From: an uncultured Lachnospiraceae bacterium
GTDB lineage: Bacteria > Bacillota > Clostridia > Lachnospirales > Lachnospiraceae
Length of the DNA: 64,000 bases
Assembly: GCA_910579225.1 (NCBI GenBank)
Contig: CAJTTI010000015.1
Location: 15,322-79,321, forward strand
Direction of reading: 5' to 3'
The notes beneath the pieces were generated by a model, which was given only the letters and a program-made list of their open reading frames with translations, ran no database searches and was not told where the DNA came from. Positions within the stretch are counted from its first letter, which is position 1. Each line of letters begins with the position of its first letter. A program made the position numbers and the translations under genes. Shown here in pieces: positions 34,233-42,155 of this stretch.

Positions 34233-36201
34233 TTTTTACTCCTTCCTCTTTGGTAAAACGGTCCAAAAACTCCTGCTCTGAGAGAATCTCAACCCCAAGT
34301 TCCTTTGCCTTTTTATTCTTGGATGAAGCAGACTTCGTGTCATTGTTAATCAGACAGCTGGTCTTTGACGTCACGCTCCCGGTCACTTTCCCGCCTTTGG
34401 ACTCGATCAGTTTCTTCAGCTCATTCCGGTTGGCAAATTTCTCAAGGCTTCCGGTGATAACAAAAATCTTGCCGTCCAGAGTAAGTCCGGATTCATCTAC
34501 TTCTTCCACATAGAGATCCAACTCCTTCAGAAGGTCATCTACCCAGCGGTTGTGCTCCCCATCCTGAAAATATGCTTCCACACTGGCTCCGATCACTTCT
34601 CCTATACCTGGTATCTCGCTTAATTCTTCCGCACTTGCAGCGCGCAGCCTGGACAGATCATAATCATACTCTTTACAAAGCACTTTTGCATTGGCAGCAC
34701 CAATATTGGGTATTCCCAGACTGTAGATCACTCTTGGCAGCGTCGTATGGCGCGCCTTTTCCAGGCTGTCCTTCAACTTCTGGTAAGACCGTTCACCGAA
34801 TCCTTCCATCCCCGTGATCTCCTCCCGGTAACGATCCAGGTGAAACAGATCCGCATATTCATGTATATATCCGGAACCAATGAATTTCTCCAGCGTCATT
34901 TCCGACAGACCATCAATATTCATGGCATCTCTGCTCACAAACAGTGTAAATGCTTTCAGTTTTTTTGCCTGGCACTCCGGATTGATGCAGTAAAGAGATT
35001 CCACGTCATTCACTTTCCGGATCCGGGTCTGTCCACCGCACACAGGACAGCTTTCCGGAATCGGAACCGGACCACTTCCGGTCAGATTCTCTGCAATCTG
35101 AGGAATAATCATATTCGCTTTATAGACCGTAATGGTATCTCCGATTCCGAGTTTCAGATTTTTTAATATGCTTACATTGTGGACGGAAGCGCGACTGACC
35201 GTGGTCCCCTCCAGTTCCACCGGCTCAAAAACTGCGATGGGATTGATCAGGCCGGTCCTTGAAGGGCTCCACTCGATCTCTTTCAGACATGTCTCCCGAA
35301 GTTCATCCTGCCACTTGAATGCAATGGAATCCCGCGGAAATTTTGACGTACGCCCCAGAGAAAGTCCGTATGCAATGTCATCATACGTACAAACCAGTCC
35401 GTCTGACGGGAAATCGTTGGAAACAACTGCTGCTGAAAACTGTTCCACCGCTCCTGCAACACCGCTCCCCGTCGTCTTCTGATAATCTACCACATCAAAT
35501 CCCTGCTCCTTCAGCCACAAGAACTGACGTTCTCTGGAGTTCTCAAATTCCACTCCTTCTGCACGTACCAGCGCAAACGCATAAAAATATACATTTCTCT
35601 TTGCTGTGATCTCATTGTTCAGCTGACGGACAGAACCGCTGCAGAGGTTTCTTGGATTCTTGTATTTTGCTGCTTCCTCTTCAATCTCTCCATTGATCTT
35701 CTCGAAATCCGAATATCGGATCACTGCCTCTCCTCTCAAAATCACTTCCCCCTGGTACGGAATCGCAAGGGGAACATTCCGGAACACTTTTGCATTATTG
35801 GTAATCACCTCTCCAATCTCTCCGTTCCCGCGGGTAACGGCCTTCGAGAGCGCTCCGTTCTCGTAAGTCAATACTACCGTCAGCCCGTCCAGTTTCCAGG
35901 AGAGCAATACCTCATGTTCGCCGGCAAATTCTGCCAGCTCCTCCACTTCTTTTGTCTTATCCAGAGACAGCATGGGTGTCTCATGCCGCTCCTTCGGCAG
36001 CTCCTCCACCGCTTCAAAACCAACAGACACCGTAGGACTTCCAGCCAGTACAATGCCAGTCTCTTTCTCCAGAGCCTCCAGTTCATCATACAGTCTGTCG
36101 TACATCAGGTTGCTCATAAGTTCCCTGTCTTCCTGATAATATGCCTTTGATGCCTCTCTAAGCTGCTCTCCCAGCTCTTTCATGCGTCCAATCCGATCCA
36201 T
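34222..36201 (-). CDS. ligA: NAD-dependent DNA ligase (divergent LigA)
   Basis: 659 residues with the full LigA layout: adenylation domain, OB fold, four-cysteine zinc finger (CPVCGG...CINPECQ), helix-hairpin-helix region and C-terminal BRCT (DGKIFVITGSLEKF). The adenylated lysine is in SWKLDGLTV. Several otherwise very conserved residues are changed. TRGDG reads TRGNG, the DIDGVVIK block reads PSDGLVCTY so its lysine is lost, and VGRTG reads PSRTG; the Lys of FKW is retained. The start MDRIGRMKELG at 36201 begins two bases after the rluF stop, with GGGAG upstream. It may be a second, specialised copy or a normal divergent LigA of this family; another ligA cannot be checked from this window. 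Confidence 0.88.
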   Translation of the reverse strand: MDRIGRMKELGEQLREASKAYYQEDRELMSNLMYDRLYDELEALEKETGIVLAGSPTVSVGFEAVEELPKERHETPMLSLDKTKEVEELAEFAGEHEVLLSWKLDGLTVVLTYENGALSKAVTRGNGEIGEVITNNAKVFRNVPLAIPYQGEVILRGEAVIRYSDFEKINGEIEEEAAKYKNPRNLCSGSVRQLNNEITAKRNVYFYAFALVRAEGVEFENSRERQFLWLKEQGFDVVDYQKTTGSGVAGAVEQFSAAVVSNDFPSDGLVCTYDDIAYGLSLGRTSKFPRDSIAFKWQDELRETCLKEIEWSPSRTGLINPIAVFEPVELEGTTVSRASVHNVSILKNLKLGIGDTITVYKANMIIPQIAENLTGSGPVPIPESCPVCGGQTRIRKVNDVESLYCINPECQAKKLKAFTLFVSRDAMNIDGLSEMTLEKFIGSGYIHEYADLFHLDRYREEITGMEGFGERSYQKLKDSLEKARHTTLPRVIYSLGIPNIGAANAKVLCKEYDYDLSRLRAASAEELSEIPGIGEVIGASVEAYFQDGEHNRWVDDLLKELDLYVEEVDESGLTLDGKIFVITGSLEKFANRNELKKLIESKGGKVTGSVTSKTSCLINNDTKSASSKNKKAKELGVEILSEQEFLDRFTKEEGVKNGI

Positions 36202-36203
36202 AT

Positions 36204-36953
36204 TTACGGTTCTCCCTTTCCCATATCTTTGATCGCCTCTTCTTCCTGCTCCAGGAGCTCCATAAGCTCCCGGATTTCCTCTTCTGTCACATTTCTCCAC
36301 GCGCCTGTCTTTAGGTGGCCCAGGCGGATATTCATAATCCGCATCCTTTTCAGCTCCTGTACATGAAATCCCAGTTCTTTACACATTCTGCGTATCTGCC
36401 GGTTCAGTCCCTGAGTCAGAATAATCCGGAATTTCTTTTTCCCAAGACGTTCTACTTCACAGGGTCTGGTGGTCACACCCAGTTCCTTCAGTTCCACCCC
36501 TGCCGCCATATCCTTCAAAAACCGGTCTGTGAAAGGACGGTCTGTCACCACTTCGTATTCTTTTTCATGGTAGTGAGATGCTTTCATCATCCGGTTGATG
36601 ATGTCGCCCCGGTTCGTCATGAGAAGAAGCCCTTCTGAATCTTTGTCCAGTCTGCCTGCATAGGTGATGCGCTTCGGATAATTCAGAAATTCTATAATAT
36701 TTTGCTCTTCCCTCTGGCTGACTTCCGAACAAACAATCCCTCTCGGTTTATTGACTGCCAACATAATAGTATGATTTTTCTTCTCTGCCTGTACAGGCTT
36801 CCCGTCCAGAGTCACAGTCTGTCCTTCTTCAATCTGCATACCGACCTGTGCAGTCTCCTGGTCAACCTTCACCCGTCCTGCCTCGATCAGGCGATCCGCC
36901 TCTCTTCTGGAGCAGATCCCCGCCTCGCTCATATATTTATTCAAACGCATCAT
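36204..36953 (-). CDS. rluF: RluF/RsuA-family rRNA pseudouridine synthase
   Basis: 249 residues: S4 RNA-binding domain (RLNKYMSEAGICSRREADRLIEAG) and the pseudouridine synthase core with catalytic motif GRLDKDSEGLLLMTNRGD. The long KKFRIILTQGLNRQIRRM segment matches RsuA/RluB/RluF; RluF-like 23S modification is the best guess, exact site not certain. An AGGAGG lies 13 nt upstream of the first of two ATGs. Between it and the ATG a 4-codon frame (ATG ATA CAT AAA TGA) ends over the start. First gene of the long run ending in the CBS gene. Confidence 0.88.
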   Translation of the reverse strand: MMRLNKYMSEAGICSRREADRLIEAGRVKVDQETAQVGMQIEEGQTVTLDGKPVQAEKKNHTIMLAVNKPRGIVCSEVSQREEQNIIEFLNYPKRITYAGRLDKDSEGLLLMTNRGDIINRMMKASHYHEKEYEVVTDRPFTDRFLKDMAAGVELKELGVTTRPCEVERLGKKKFRIILTQGLNRQIRRMCKELGFHVQELKRMRIMNIRLGHLKTGAWRNVTEEEIRELMELLEQEEEAIKDMGKGEP

Positions 36954-36972
36954 TTATGTATCATTACCTCCT

Positions 36973-36998
36973 GTGGCTGCGGAAATCCCCGCAACCAC
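36973..36998 (-). other. Leader hairpin directly before the rluF ribosome site
   Basis: 10-bp stem (GTGGCTGCGG against CCGCAACCAC on +, one G-T pair) with a 6-nt loop, ending two bases before the AGGAGG of rluF. No T-run follows, so it is not a terminator. It may protect the mRNA or affect access to the site. Confidence 0.5.
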
Positions 36999-37031
36999 TA
37001 TCTTACCAAATCATAGCTCAAAAAACCAGTC

Positions 37032-37466
37032 CTATCTAAGATATGCCTTCAGCTTTTCTATATTTTTTTCTTCAAAATCCATCAGTTCCTGGGCCATCTC
37101 ATAATATTCTTTTTGAACAGATTTATTTTTCTTTACCACTTTCATCAGCTCTGTTATCCCTTTGGTATTTCCCTGAATCATCATATCCGCAAGATGCTCC
37201 GTACTCGCATTCAGAAGTGTATTCATCTGAATTCCTCCCCAAAGCATAGTCCGGTTTACAAACCCCTCCTCCGGAGGTGTCTCTTTTGCCTTTTGATATT
37301 CTTTTTGAAACTTTTCCTCCATCTGTATGAATTTGCATGCCTGTCGGTTCAAATCCAGTGCCAGATCGTCATCTTCCACTTTCCCGATAATCACATTAAT
37401 GGCTTCCCTGCCCATTCTGGTATTCCGGTAACTCTCATCAAGTACGGCTCTGTCTGCTTCTGTCAT
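37032..37466 (-). CDS. Uncharacterised all-helical protein
   Basis: Not recognised. 144 residues, predicted almost wholly helical (four long helices), rich in Glu, Lys, Met and Asn, with no signal peptide or membrane segment. Motifs of note: EKFQKEYQKAKETPPEEGFVN, MLWGGIQMNTLLNASTEHL and QKEYYEMAQELMDFEEKN. A four-helix or ferritin-like bundle would fit the pattern, but no metal ligand set is visible. Its AAAGGAG site lies in the 3' arm of the terminator hairpin of the gene upstream (37471-37517), and the T-run ends just before its ATG. Function unknown. Confidence 0.75.
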   Translation of the reverse strand: MTEADRAVLDESYRNTRMGREAINVIIGKVEDDDLALDLNRQACKFIQMEEKFQKEYQKAKETPPEEGFVNRTMLWGGIQMNTLLNASTEHLADMMIQGNTKGITELMKVVKKNKSVQKEYYEMAQELMDFEEKNIEKLKAYLR

Positions 37467-37470
37467 TACA

Positions 37471-37517
37471 AAAAAGCTCCTTTCCCTAATCGCTGCTGAT
37501 AGGGTATGGAGCTTTTT
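37471..37517 (-). terminator. Terminator of the SH3 gene that also contains the next ribosome site
   Basis: Stem AAAAAGCTCC/GGAGCTTTTT (10 bp) enclosing a second stem CCCTA/TAGGG. On the minus strand a T-run follows and then, a few bases on, the ATG of the next gene. The AGGAG of that gene (positions about 37476-37482) lies in the 3' arm, so readthrough transcripts would hide it. Confidence 0.8.
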
Positions 37518-37541
37518 CCATAATTATTCTGTTTTTAACTT

Positions 37542-38561
37542 TTATTCCAGATATTCGGTCATCACATAACCGGTCTGTCCTTTATAATCCACTTTACTCC
37601 AGCCGTTCTCATAAGATTCAATCTGTGTGATCGCATCTCCCTGATATGCCACTGCAATTCTCGCGGATTCTGTACTCATCTCCGCACGTACATTCACCGT
37701 GCTGCTTGCCCTGGTCTGACGGTTCTGAGAAGTTGCTTCCCCTTCAGACGGTGCCTGGGGCTCCTGAGGCGCTTCCTCTGGTGTCTCCTCCGGCACTTCA
37801 TCAACAACCTCCGGAGCTTCTTCCTCTGCCGGTTCCTCCTCCGACACCTGACCGTTTATCTTCTGGATGAACTCCGCCAGCATTTTATCACTTTCCTGTG
37901 CCGCCTGATAACGGGTCCTCACATCATCAAACAATGCTTTCACATCCGGATCCTGCTCCAGCTTCGTCACATATTCCTGCATGCTCTCATCCACATTTCC
38001 ATAGTGAATATAGCGTCCGTCCGGACCCATGGGCATGTACAGGCAAAGAATATCCGGTGCACTGGTCTCCACATTGATCAGCTTCATATCATAACATATG
38101 AACACAATATAGGAATCTTCCTCCGGGCCGTCCTTTGTATAACAGCTAATATTGTTAAAAGACTCAATGAATTTAGCTCTGTTGCGGATACTTTCCTTGT
38201 CTTCATCCGTCAGCACATCCACAATTGTCTCCAGTGTCTCCACATCGCCGTTAGCTATACTTGCACAATACTTCTCCACCAGTCTTTCAATAGAAGAATG
38301 TGTATTCTCTTCCAGTTTGTTCTCCGGCTCTGCTTCCGGCTGTACCTGGCCGTCAGGCGCCGTCTGCTCTCCGGTTGTCTCCTGACCCTCCGGCTGGTTC
38401 TCCATAATCTCCTGCGGCGGTTCTGTCTCCGTCTTTGGTTCCTGTCCCTTCTCGCCTTTCAATAAAAATACAATTATGATCAATAGCACGATGATAATGC
38501 CGATATAGATTCGATAATCTGTCAAAATATCTTTCAATGTAGTTGTTTTTTCCTGCTTCAT
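37542..38561 (-). CDS. Membrane-anchored SH3-domain protein
   Basis: 339 residues: short cytosolic N-terminus, one membrane segment (IYIGIIIVLLIIIVFLL, about 18-35), a Glu/Pro/Gln-rich linker, an extracytoplasmic domain (about 90-240) and another acidic Pro/Glu linker. A C-terminal bacterial SH3 domain ends it (STVNVRAEMSTESARIAVAYQG and GWSKVDYKGQTGYVMTEYLE). The middle domain (ERLVEKYCASIANGDVETLETIVDVL) looks like a nuclear transport factor 2-like fold, which is an inference. Likely binds the cell wall. GAGGAGG precedes the ATG. Confidence 0.85.
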   Translation of the reverse strand: MKQEKTTTLKDILTDYRIYIGIIIVLLIIIVFLLKGEKGQEPKTETEPPQEIMENQPEGQETTGEQTAPDGQVQPEAEPENKLEENTHSSIERLVEKYCASIANGDVETLETIVDVLTDEDKESIRNRAKFIESFNNISCYTKDGPEEDSYIVFICYDMKLINVETSAPDILCLYMPMGPDGRYIHYGNVDESMQEYVTKLEQDPDVKALFDDVRTRYQAAQESDKMLAEFIQKINGQVSEEEPAEEEAPEVVDEVPEETPEEAPQEPQAPSEGEATSQNRQTRASSTVNVRAEMSTESARIAVAYQGDAITQIESYENGWSKVDYKGQTGYVMTEYLE

Positions 38562-38604
38562 AAGTCCTCCTCATTCATTTATATTTATTTTAGAATATAA
38601 AAAA

Positions 38605-38678
38605 TGCACCTGACAAGATTCGAACTTGCGACACCGGGCGTCGGAGGCCCGTGCTCTATCCAGCTGAGCTACAGGTGC
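38605..38678 (-). tRNA. tRNA-Arg (anticodon CCG)
   Basis: 74-nt cloverleaf: acceptor GCACCTG/CAGGTGC with discriminator A, D-arm GCTC/GAGC, anticodon arm CGGGC-CTCCGAC-GCCCG giving CCG, T-loop TTCGAAT. No CCA encoded. Confidence 0.96.
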
Positions 38679-38697
38679 TTGAATGATTACGTTGACT

Positions 38698-38726
38698 ATC
38701 ATACACCTTTTTTCAGAATTACGCAA
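38698..38726 (-). promoter_or_regulatory. Promoter of tRNA-Arg
   Basis: Minus strand TTGCGT (38721-38726), 17-nt spacer, TATGAT (38698-38703), 20 nt before the tRNA 5' end. Confidence 0.7.
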
Positions 38727-38885
38727 CCTTTTTTTGTAATAAATTTGTAACATGTTGCAAATTACCCGTTCAGGTCCTTTCTAAAGCAGGCATCCCTCCG
38801 CTCCGACCACGCAGAGCAAAGGGATATCTCTCCATAAAAAATGTTCACCTGACCATGTCAGCGCGACAAAGAACTGCCGGCTATT

Positions 38886-39746
38886 CTACTTCAGTACCCC
38901 TGTCTCTTCCGAATAAAAGTACGCGTGTCCGCTCAGATATTCCTCCTGTCTTACACAGGTTGTATTCACTTCCTGTATCAGCTGTTCCAGCTCAAACGGA
39001 CCCACTGCAAGACTTTCAGGAAGCAGCAACAGTTCATGAACGCTGCTTGGAAGGACGTAATAACTTTCACCAAGCCTCTGAAGGCACATTCTCTGCACCT
39101 GGGGATTAATGATCACGGCCGCTCCATACTCCTTCTGACAGTTACTGAGAATATGCATTCCACTGCTAAGGGGATCAAAGCCGCAGGTTCCCAAGAAATG
39201 TTCCATTGGCTCCAGAAATACCTGTATTTCCGACATATTTTCTGCAGCAGCAGTGTAGATGTCCTCTATCGTCACTCCCCAGTACTCCATATGACTCGTG
39301 TAGATCAGTGCGGTGGCATGTTCCAGAATCCGCTCCGGAATCTGGAAGTGAAACACAATCGCCAGATCCAGCCATGGGAGCCACGGAACATCCTTCAGGA
39401 GTTCTTCATTTTTATCCCGTGAAATCAGCCGGCAATGAATCCGTTTTCTCATTTTCTCAAAATCCATCAGCTGATCCACTCCATGGCTTGGGAACAACCG
39501 GCTTTCTCTTTGAAGCTTTAGAACCATATCCGCAATCTCATCAACCGTATCCTCTAACAGTTCCTCCTGATAATACTGATTCACATAGACAGTAGGGCGT
39601 TCCCTGTGTCCCTCCACACAATAAGAAAAACCATCCAGTTTTACATTGTTATTCTTCAGTATCCGAACTCTTTTGACTGTTTCACCCTCTTCCAGCTTTC
39701 CCATAATCTTCTGCTCCAGGTGCATCAAAAAATCTTCATATGTCAT
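38886..39746 (-). CDS. DUF5688-family protein
   Basis: 286-residue cytosolic protein of the type annotated DUF5688, common in Lachnospiraceae and of unknown function. Typical features are the charged N-terminus (MTYEDFLMHLEQKIMGKL), a repeating helix-rich middle and the late motif YYVLPSSVHELLLLPESL. The start at 39746 follows AAAGGAATCAG; a longer frame upstream lacks a ribosome site. Its own promoter (39825-39853) precedes it. It has no recognisable catalytic motif and its neighbours are unrelated. Such proteins often occur near phage, toxin or regulatory genes, but no such sign is seen here. Confidence 0.75.
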   Translation of the reverse strand: MTYEDFLMHLEQKIMGKLEEGETVKRVRILKNNNVKLDGFSYCVEGHRERPTVYVNQYYQEELLEDTVDEIADMVLKLQRESRLFPSHGVDQLMDFEKMRKRIHCRLISRDKNEELLKDVPWLPWLDLAIVFHFQIPERILEHATALIYTSHMEYWGVTIEDIYTAAAENMSEIQVFLEPMEHFLGTCGFDPLSSGMHILSNCQKEYGAAVIINPQVQRMCLQRLGESYYVLPSSVHELLLLPESLAVGPFELEQLIQEVNTTCVRQEEYLSGHAYFYSEETGVLK

Positions 39747-39824
39747 CTGATTCCTTTCTGTCTCTGTATCGTTTTCATGGGAATCCATGTGCGGAATGCA
39801 CCAGAATGTTCTATATCTGCTTCT

Positions 39825-39853
39825 ATTGTATCCGATTTCACCCATTTCCGCAA
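39825..39853 (-). promoter_or_regulatory. Promoter of the DUF5688 gene
   Basis: Minus strand TTGCGG (39848-39853), 17-nt spacer, TACAAT (39825-39830). Confidence 0.6.
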
Positions 39854-39876
39854 TACCAAATAAAAAAGAACATCTG

Positions 39877-41250
39877 TTAAAACCCCTTTTCTCTCAGTCT
39901 TGAAACAATCTGCACATAGGTTTCTGTCACATCAAATCCTTTATAATCTTCCCGCTTTAAATCAATAATATCTCCATGAGATATCCCTCTCGTATGTACA
40001 TTGGAAAAAATCCCCTGAAACTCCCCCCATTTAGCAGAATTCACACTGACAAGACCGTCGTTGTCTCCCTCCAGTGGCCGGATCATGCAATAGGGAATAC
40101 ATAAGAGCAGATGACTCCATGGGTGCTTCATCTTCGAAGTGTAACTCTGATAATACACTTCCAGGGCGTCTGGTACCTGCTGATTGAACCGCTCGCTCTC
40201 TCTTGTTGAAAACTGATGGGTTGCCGTGTAAAAATCCGGATTCCGGTCTCCCAGTCTGGAGAATGTACGGTCGAAGTAACAGGCAACCAGCCGATACAGT
40301 CCATCTGGCAGTCCGCAGGCATAGTCCACAAAGCGGCAGCCCCGATGGGGCGTGTTCATGGTTGTAAGGGACGCCACATAAGGCGCCATACCCAACTTAG
40401 AGATGGCATATCTGGCGTCCAGGCCTCCTTTGGAATGAGCGATTACATTTACCTTTTCGCAACCGGTCTCTTCCCGAATTTGAAGAATCCGCTTCCGGAT
40501 GTCTTCTGCATTGTACACGATTGTTCCCAGCGCCTCCTGATTGCCATAGTAAACGGTTGCTCCGTTCCTCTTAAGCTCCCCCGGAATCCTTCCCCAGTAA
40601 TTAAAATACCGGAGGTCCCGGAAACCAATGCCGTGAACCATCACCAGCGGATACCTGGTCCTGCAAATCTCAGAATCCACACGCAATTCTCTCAGTTTTG
40701 CTTTCTCCCATTCAAAATCATACTCTTCCCGTATGAGACGGCAGGCATAGAGCAGAACCACAACGTTCACAACCGGAATCCACATGATAAAGACCATCAC
40801 TGCACGACGCACAATCCCAAGGCGCCTGGAAGTACAGATCATTCGCAATACGCCATCTGCCAGAAGCAGAAAGCATCCCGCACAGGCAAGGACAGCATTT
40901 ACAGTCAGAAGCACCGGCCCCACAGACACAGGCAGCGCCGACGAGATATAAAACCGGCAGAACACCCATATCTGTACTGCCATGGTATAAAGTCCGCAGT
41001 AAACCAGCCTTCCTCCCCCAAGCATCATGCGCACCCGAAGGCCGGTCCTGCTTCCCCTCCGGTCCTTTGCAGGCATCGTCAAAAGACAGACATACTGCAC
41101 CGCCAGCACCACAACCACCGCCGACAGTAAAAATCCGGCGGCCGGAATCTTTTTCCACAGATATTCCATCTGGCTCATACAAAGGAGCAGATTCAGCGTA
41201 CAGGGCAGGCTCACCCCCAGCCAGCATCTTCTCAGCCATTTCCGAATCAT
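39877..41250 (-). CDS. Membrane-bound alpha/beta-hydrolase (lipase-like)
   Basis: 457 residues: four or five N-terminal membrane segments (about 1-175), then an alpha/beta-hydrolase domain. The oxyanion region is YPLVMVHGIGFRD; the nucleophile elbow is VNVIAHSKGGLDARY (AHSKGG instead of GHSKG). Later blocks are MNTPHRGCRFVDYACG, GDNDGLVSVNSAKWGEF and SHGDIID, which could hold the Asp and His of the triad. It probably acts on lipids at the membrane; a triacylglycerol-lipase annotation would fit but the substrate is unknown. It follows efp with a strong terminator between. Confidence 0.82.
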   Translation of the reverse strand: MIRKWLRRCWLGVSLPCTLNLLLCMSQMEYLWKKIPAAGFLLSAVVVVLAVQYVCLLTMPAKDRRGSRTGLRVRMMLGGGRLVYCGLYTMAVQIWVFCRFYISSALPVSVGPVLLTVNAVLACAGCFLLLADGVLRMICTSRRLGIVRRAVMVFIMWIPVVNVVVLLYACRLIREEYDFEWEKAKLRELRVDSEICRTRYPLVMVHGIGFRDLRYFNYWGRIPGELKRNGATVYYGNQEALGTIVYNAEDIRKRILQIREETGCEKVNVIAHSKGGLDARYAISKLGMAPYVASLTTMNTPHRGCRFVDYACGLPDGLYRLVACYFDRTFSRLGDRNPDFYTATHQFSTRESERFNQQVPDALEVYYQSYTSKMKHPWSHLLLCIPYCMIRPLEGDNDGLVSVNSAKWGEFQGIFSNVHTRGISHGDIIDLKREDYKGFDVTETYVQIVSRLREKGF

Positions 41251-41305
41251 CTCTGATCACCCTCTCCTCTCCCAAATCACCCGTCCATTTATTCTAAAAC
41301 AAAAA

Positions 41306-41383
41306 CGGACAGGCGGCAGAACCTGTATGCACCCGGCGGACATCCGCCGCCGAATGAAGCATACAAACTCTGCCGCCCGTCCG
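41306..41383 (-). terminator. Large three-tier terminator hairpin after efp
   Basis: Outer stem CGGAC + GGCGGCAGA against TCTGCCGCC + GTCCG, middle stem GTATGC/GCATAC, inner stem CGGCGGA/TCCGCCG with a 2-nt loop. On the minus strand the hairpin is followed by TTTTTGTTTT. It serves efp. Confidence 0.85.
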
Positions 41384-41453
41384 AAACATTCCATACGGGC
41401 ATCTTCGGCACCAAAGGAAACGCCCTCCGTCCATCCTGCATGCAGGCAAAACA

Positions 41454-42011
41454 TTACACTCTGGACAGATACTCTCCACTTCTGGTGTCAATCTTAATCT
41501 TGTTCCCGGTCTCCACGAACAGAGGCACATAGACCACTGCTCCGGTCTCAACCGTTGCCGGCTTGGTAGCACCGGTAGCCGTATCTCCTTTAAATCCAGG
41601 CTCTGTATCCGTAATCTCCAGCTCCACGAACAGAGGCGCCTCCACGGCAAACACATTGCCATTGTGAGAACAGACTTTTACCATCTCGTTTTCTTTCACG
41701 AACTTCAGCGCATCTCCTACATCATCACTGTTCAGCGCAATCTGGTCATAAGTCTCCACATTCATAAAATGGAACAGATCACCATCGCTGTACAGATACT
41801 GCATGTCCACACGGTCAATCCGTGCTGCCGGAAACTTCTCTGTGGGACGGAATGTCTTCTCAACCACGCCGCCATTGATGATGTTTTTAAGCTTGGTTCT
41901 TACAAACGCCGCTCCTTTTCCCGGTTTTACATGCTGAAACTCTAAAATCTGATAAACGTTACCTTCGATCTCCAGTGTAACGCCATTTCTGAAATCACCT
42001 GCTGAAATCAT
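41454..42011 (-). CDS. efp: Elongation factor P
   Basis: Relieves ribosome stalling at polyproline. 185 residues, the standard length, three OB-like domains. The exit-loop tip is HVKPGKGAAF with Lys32 as the site that is modified in other bacteria. End motif is KIKIDTRSGEYLSRV, typical of EF-P. The ribosome site AAGGAGG and its own promoter (42069-42097) precede it; no adjacent earP or epmA modification gene. Confidence 0.96.
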   Translation of the reverse strand: MISAGDFRNGVTLEIEGNVYQILEFQHVKPGKGAAFVRTKLKNIINGGVVEKTFRPTEKFPAARIDRVDMQYLYSDGDLFHFMNVETYDQIALNSDDVGDALKFVKENEMVKVCSHNGNVFAVEAPLFVELEITDTEPGFKGDTATGATKPATVETGAVVYVPLFVETGNKIKIDTRSGEYLSRV

Positions 42012-42068
42012 TCTGTATTTCCTCCTTACTGTTTCGGAAGGGACTGAACATTCCCCACACTTTCTACT

Positions 42069-42097
42069 ATTCTATAATAGAATCAAACGGATTTCAA
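42069..42097 (-). promoter_or_regulatory. Promoter of efp
   Basis: Minus strand TTGAAA (42092-42097), 17-nt spacer, TAGAAT (42069-42074). About 55 nt of leader before the efp ATG. Confidence 0.75.
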
Positions 42098-42155
42098 CTG
42101 TTTTTTCGTTTCCAACATGTTTTACACTACAGTAAACAATGTCCTCCTGCCTTCA

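Noticed and set aside
38792..38825. Hairpin ATCCCT/AGGGAT between tRNA-Arg and the DUF5688 gene
   Set aside because: No T-run on either side and a long loop; too weak to call a terminator.
40216..41130. Plus-strand frame of 304 codons opposite the lipase
   Set aside because: Antisense to a gene with clear hydrolase motifs; no ribosome site and a skewed composition.
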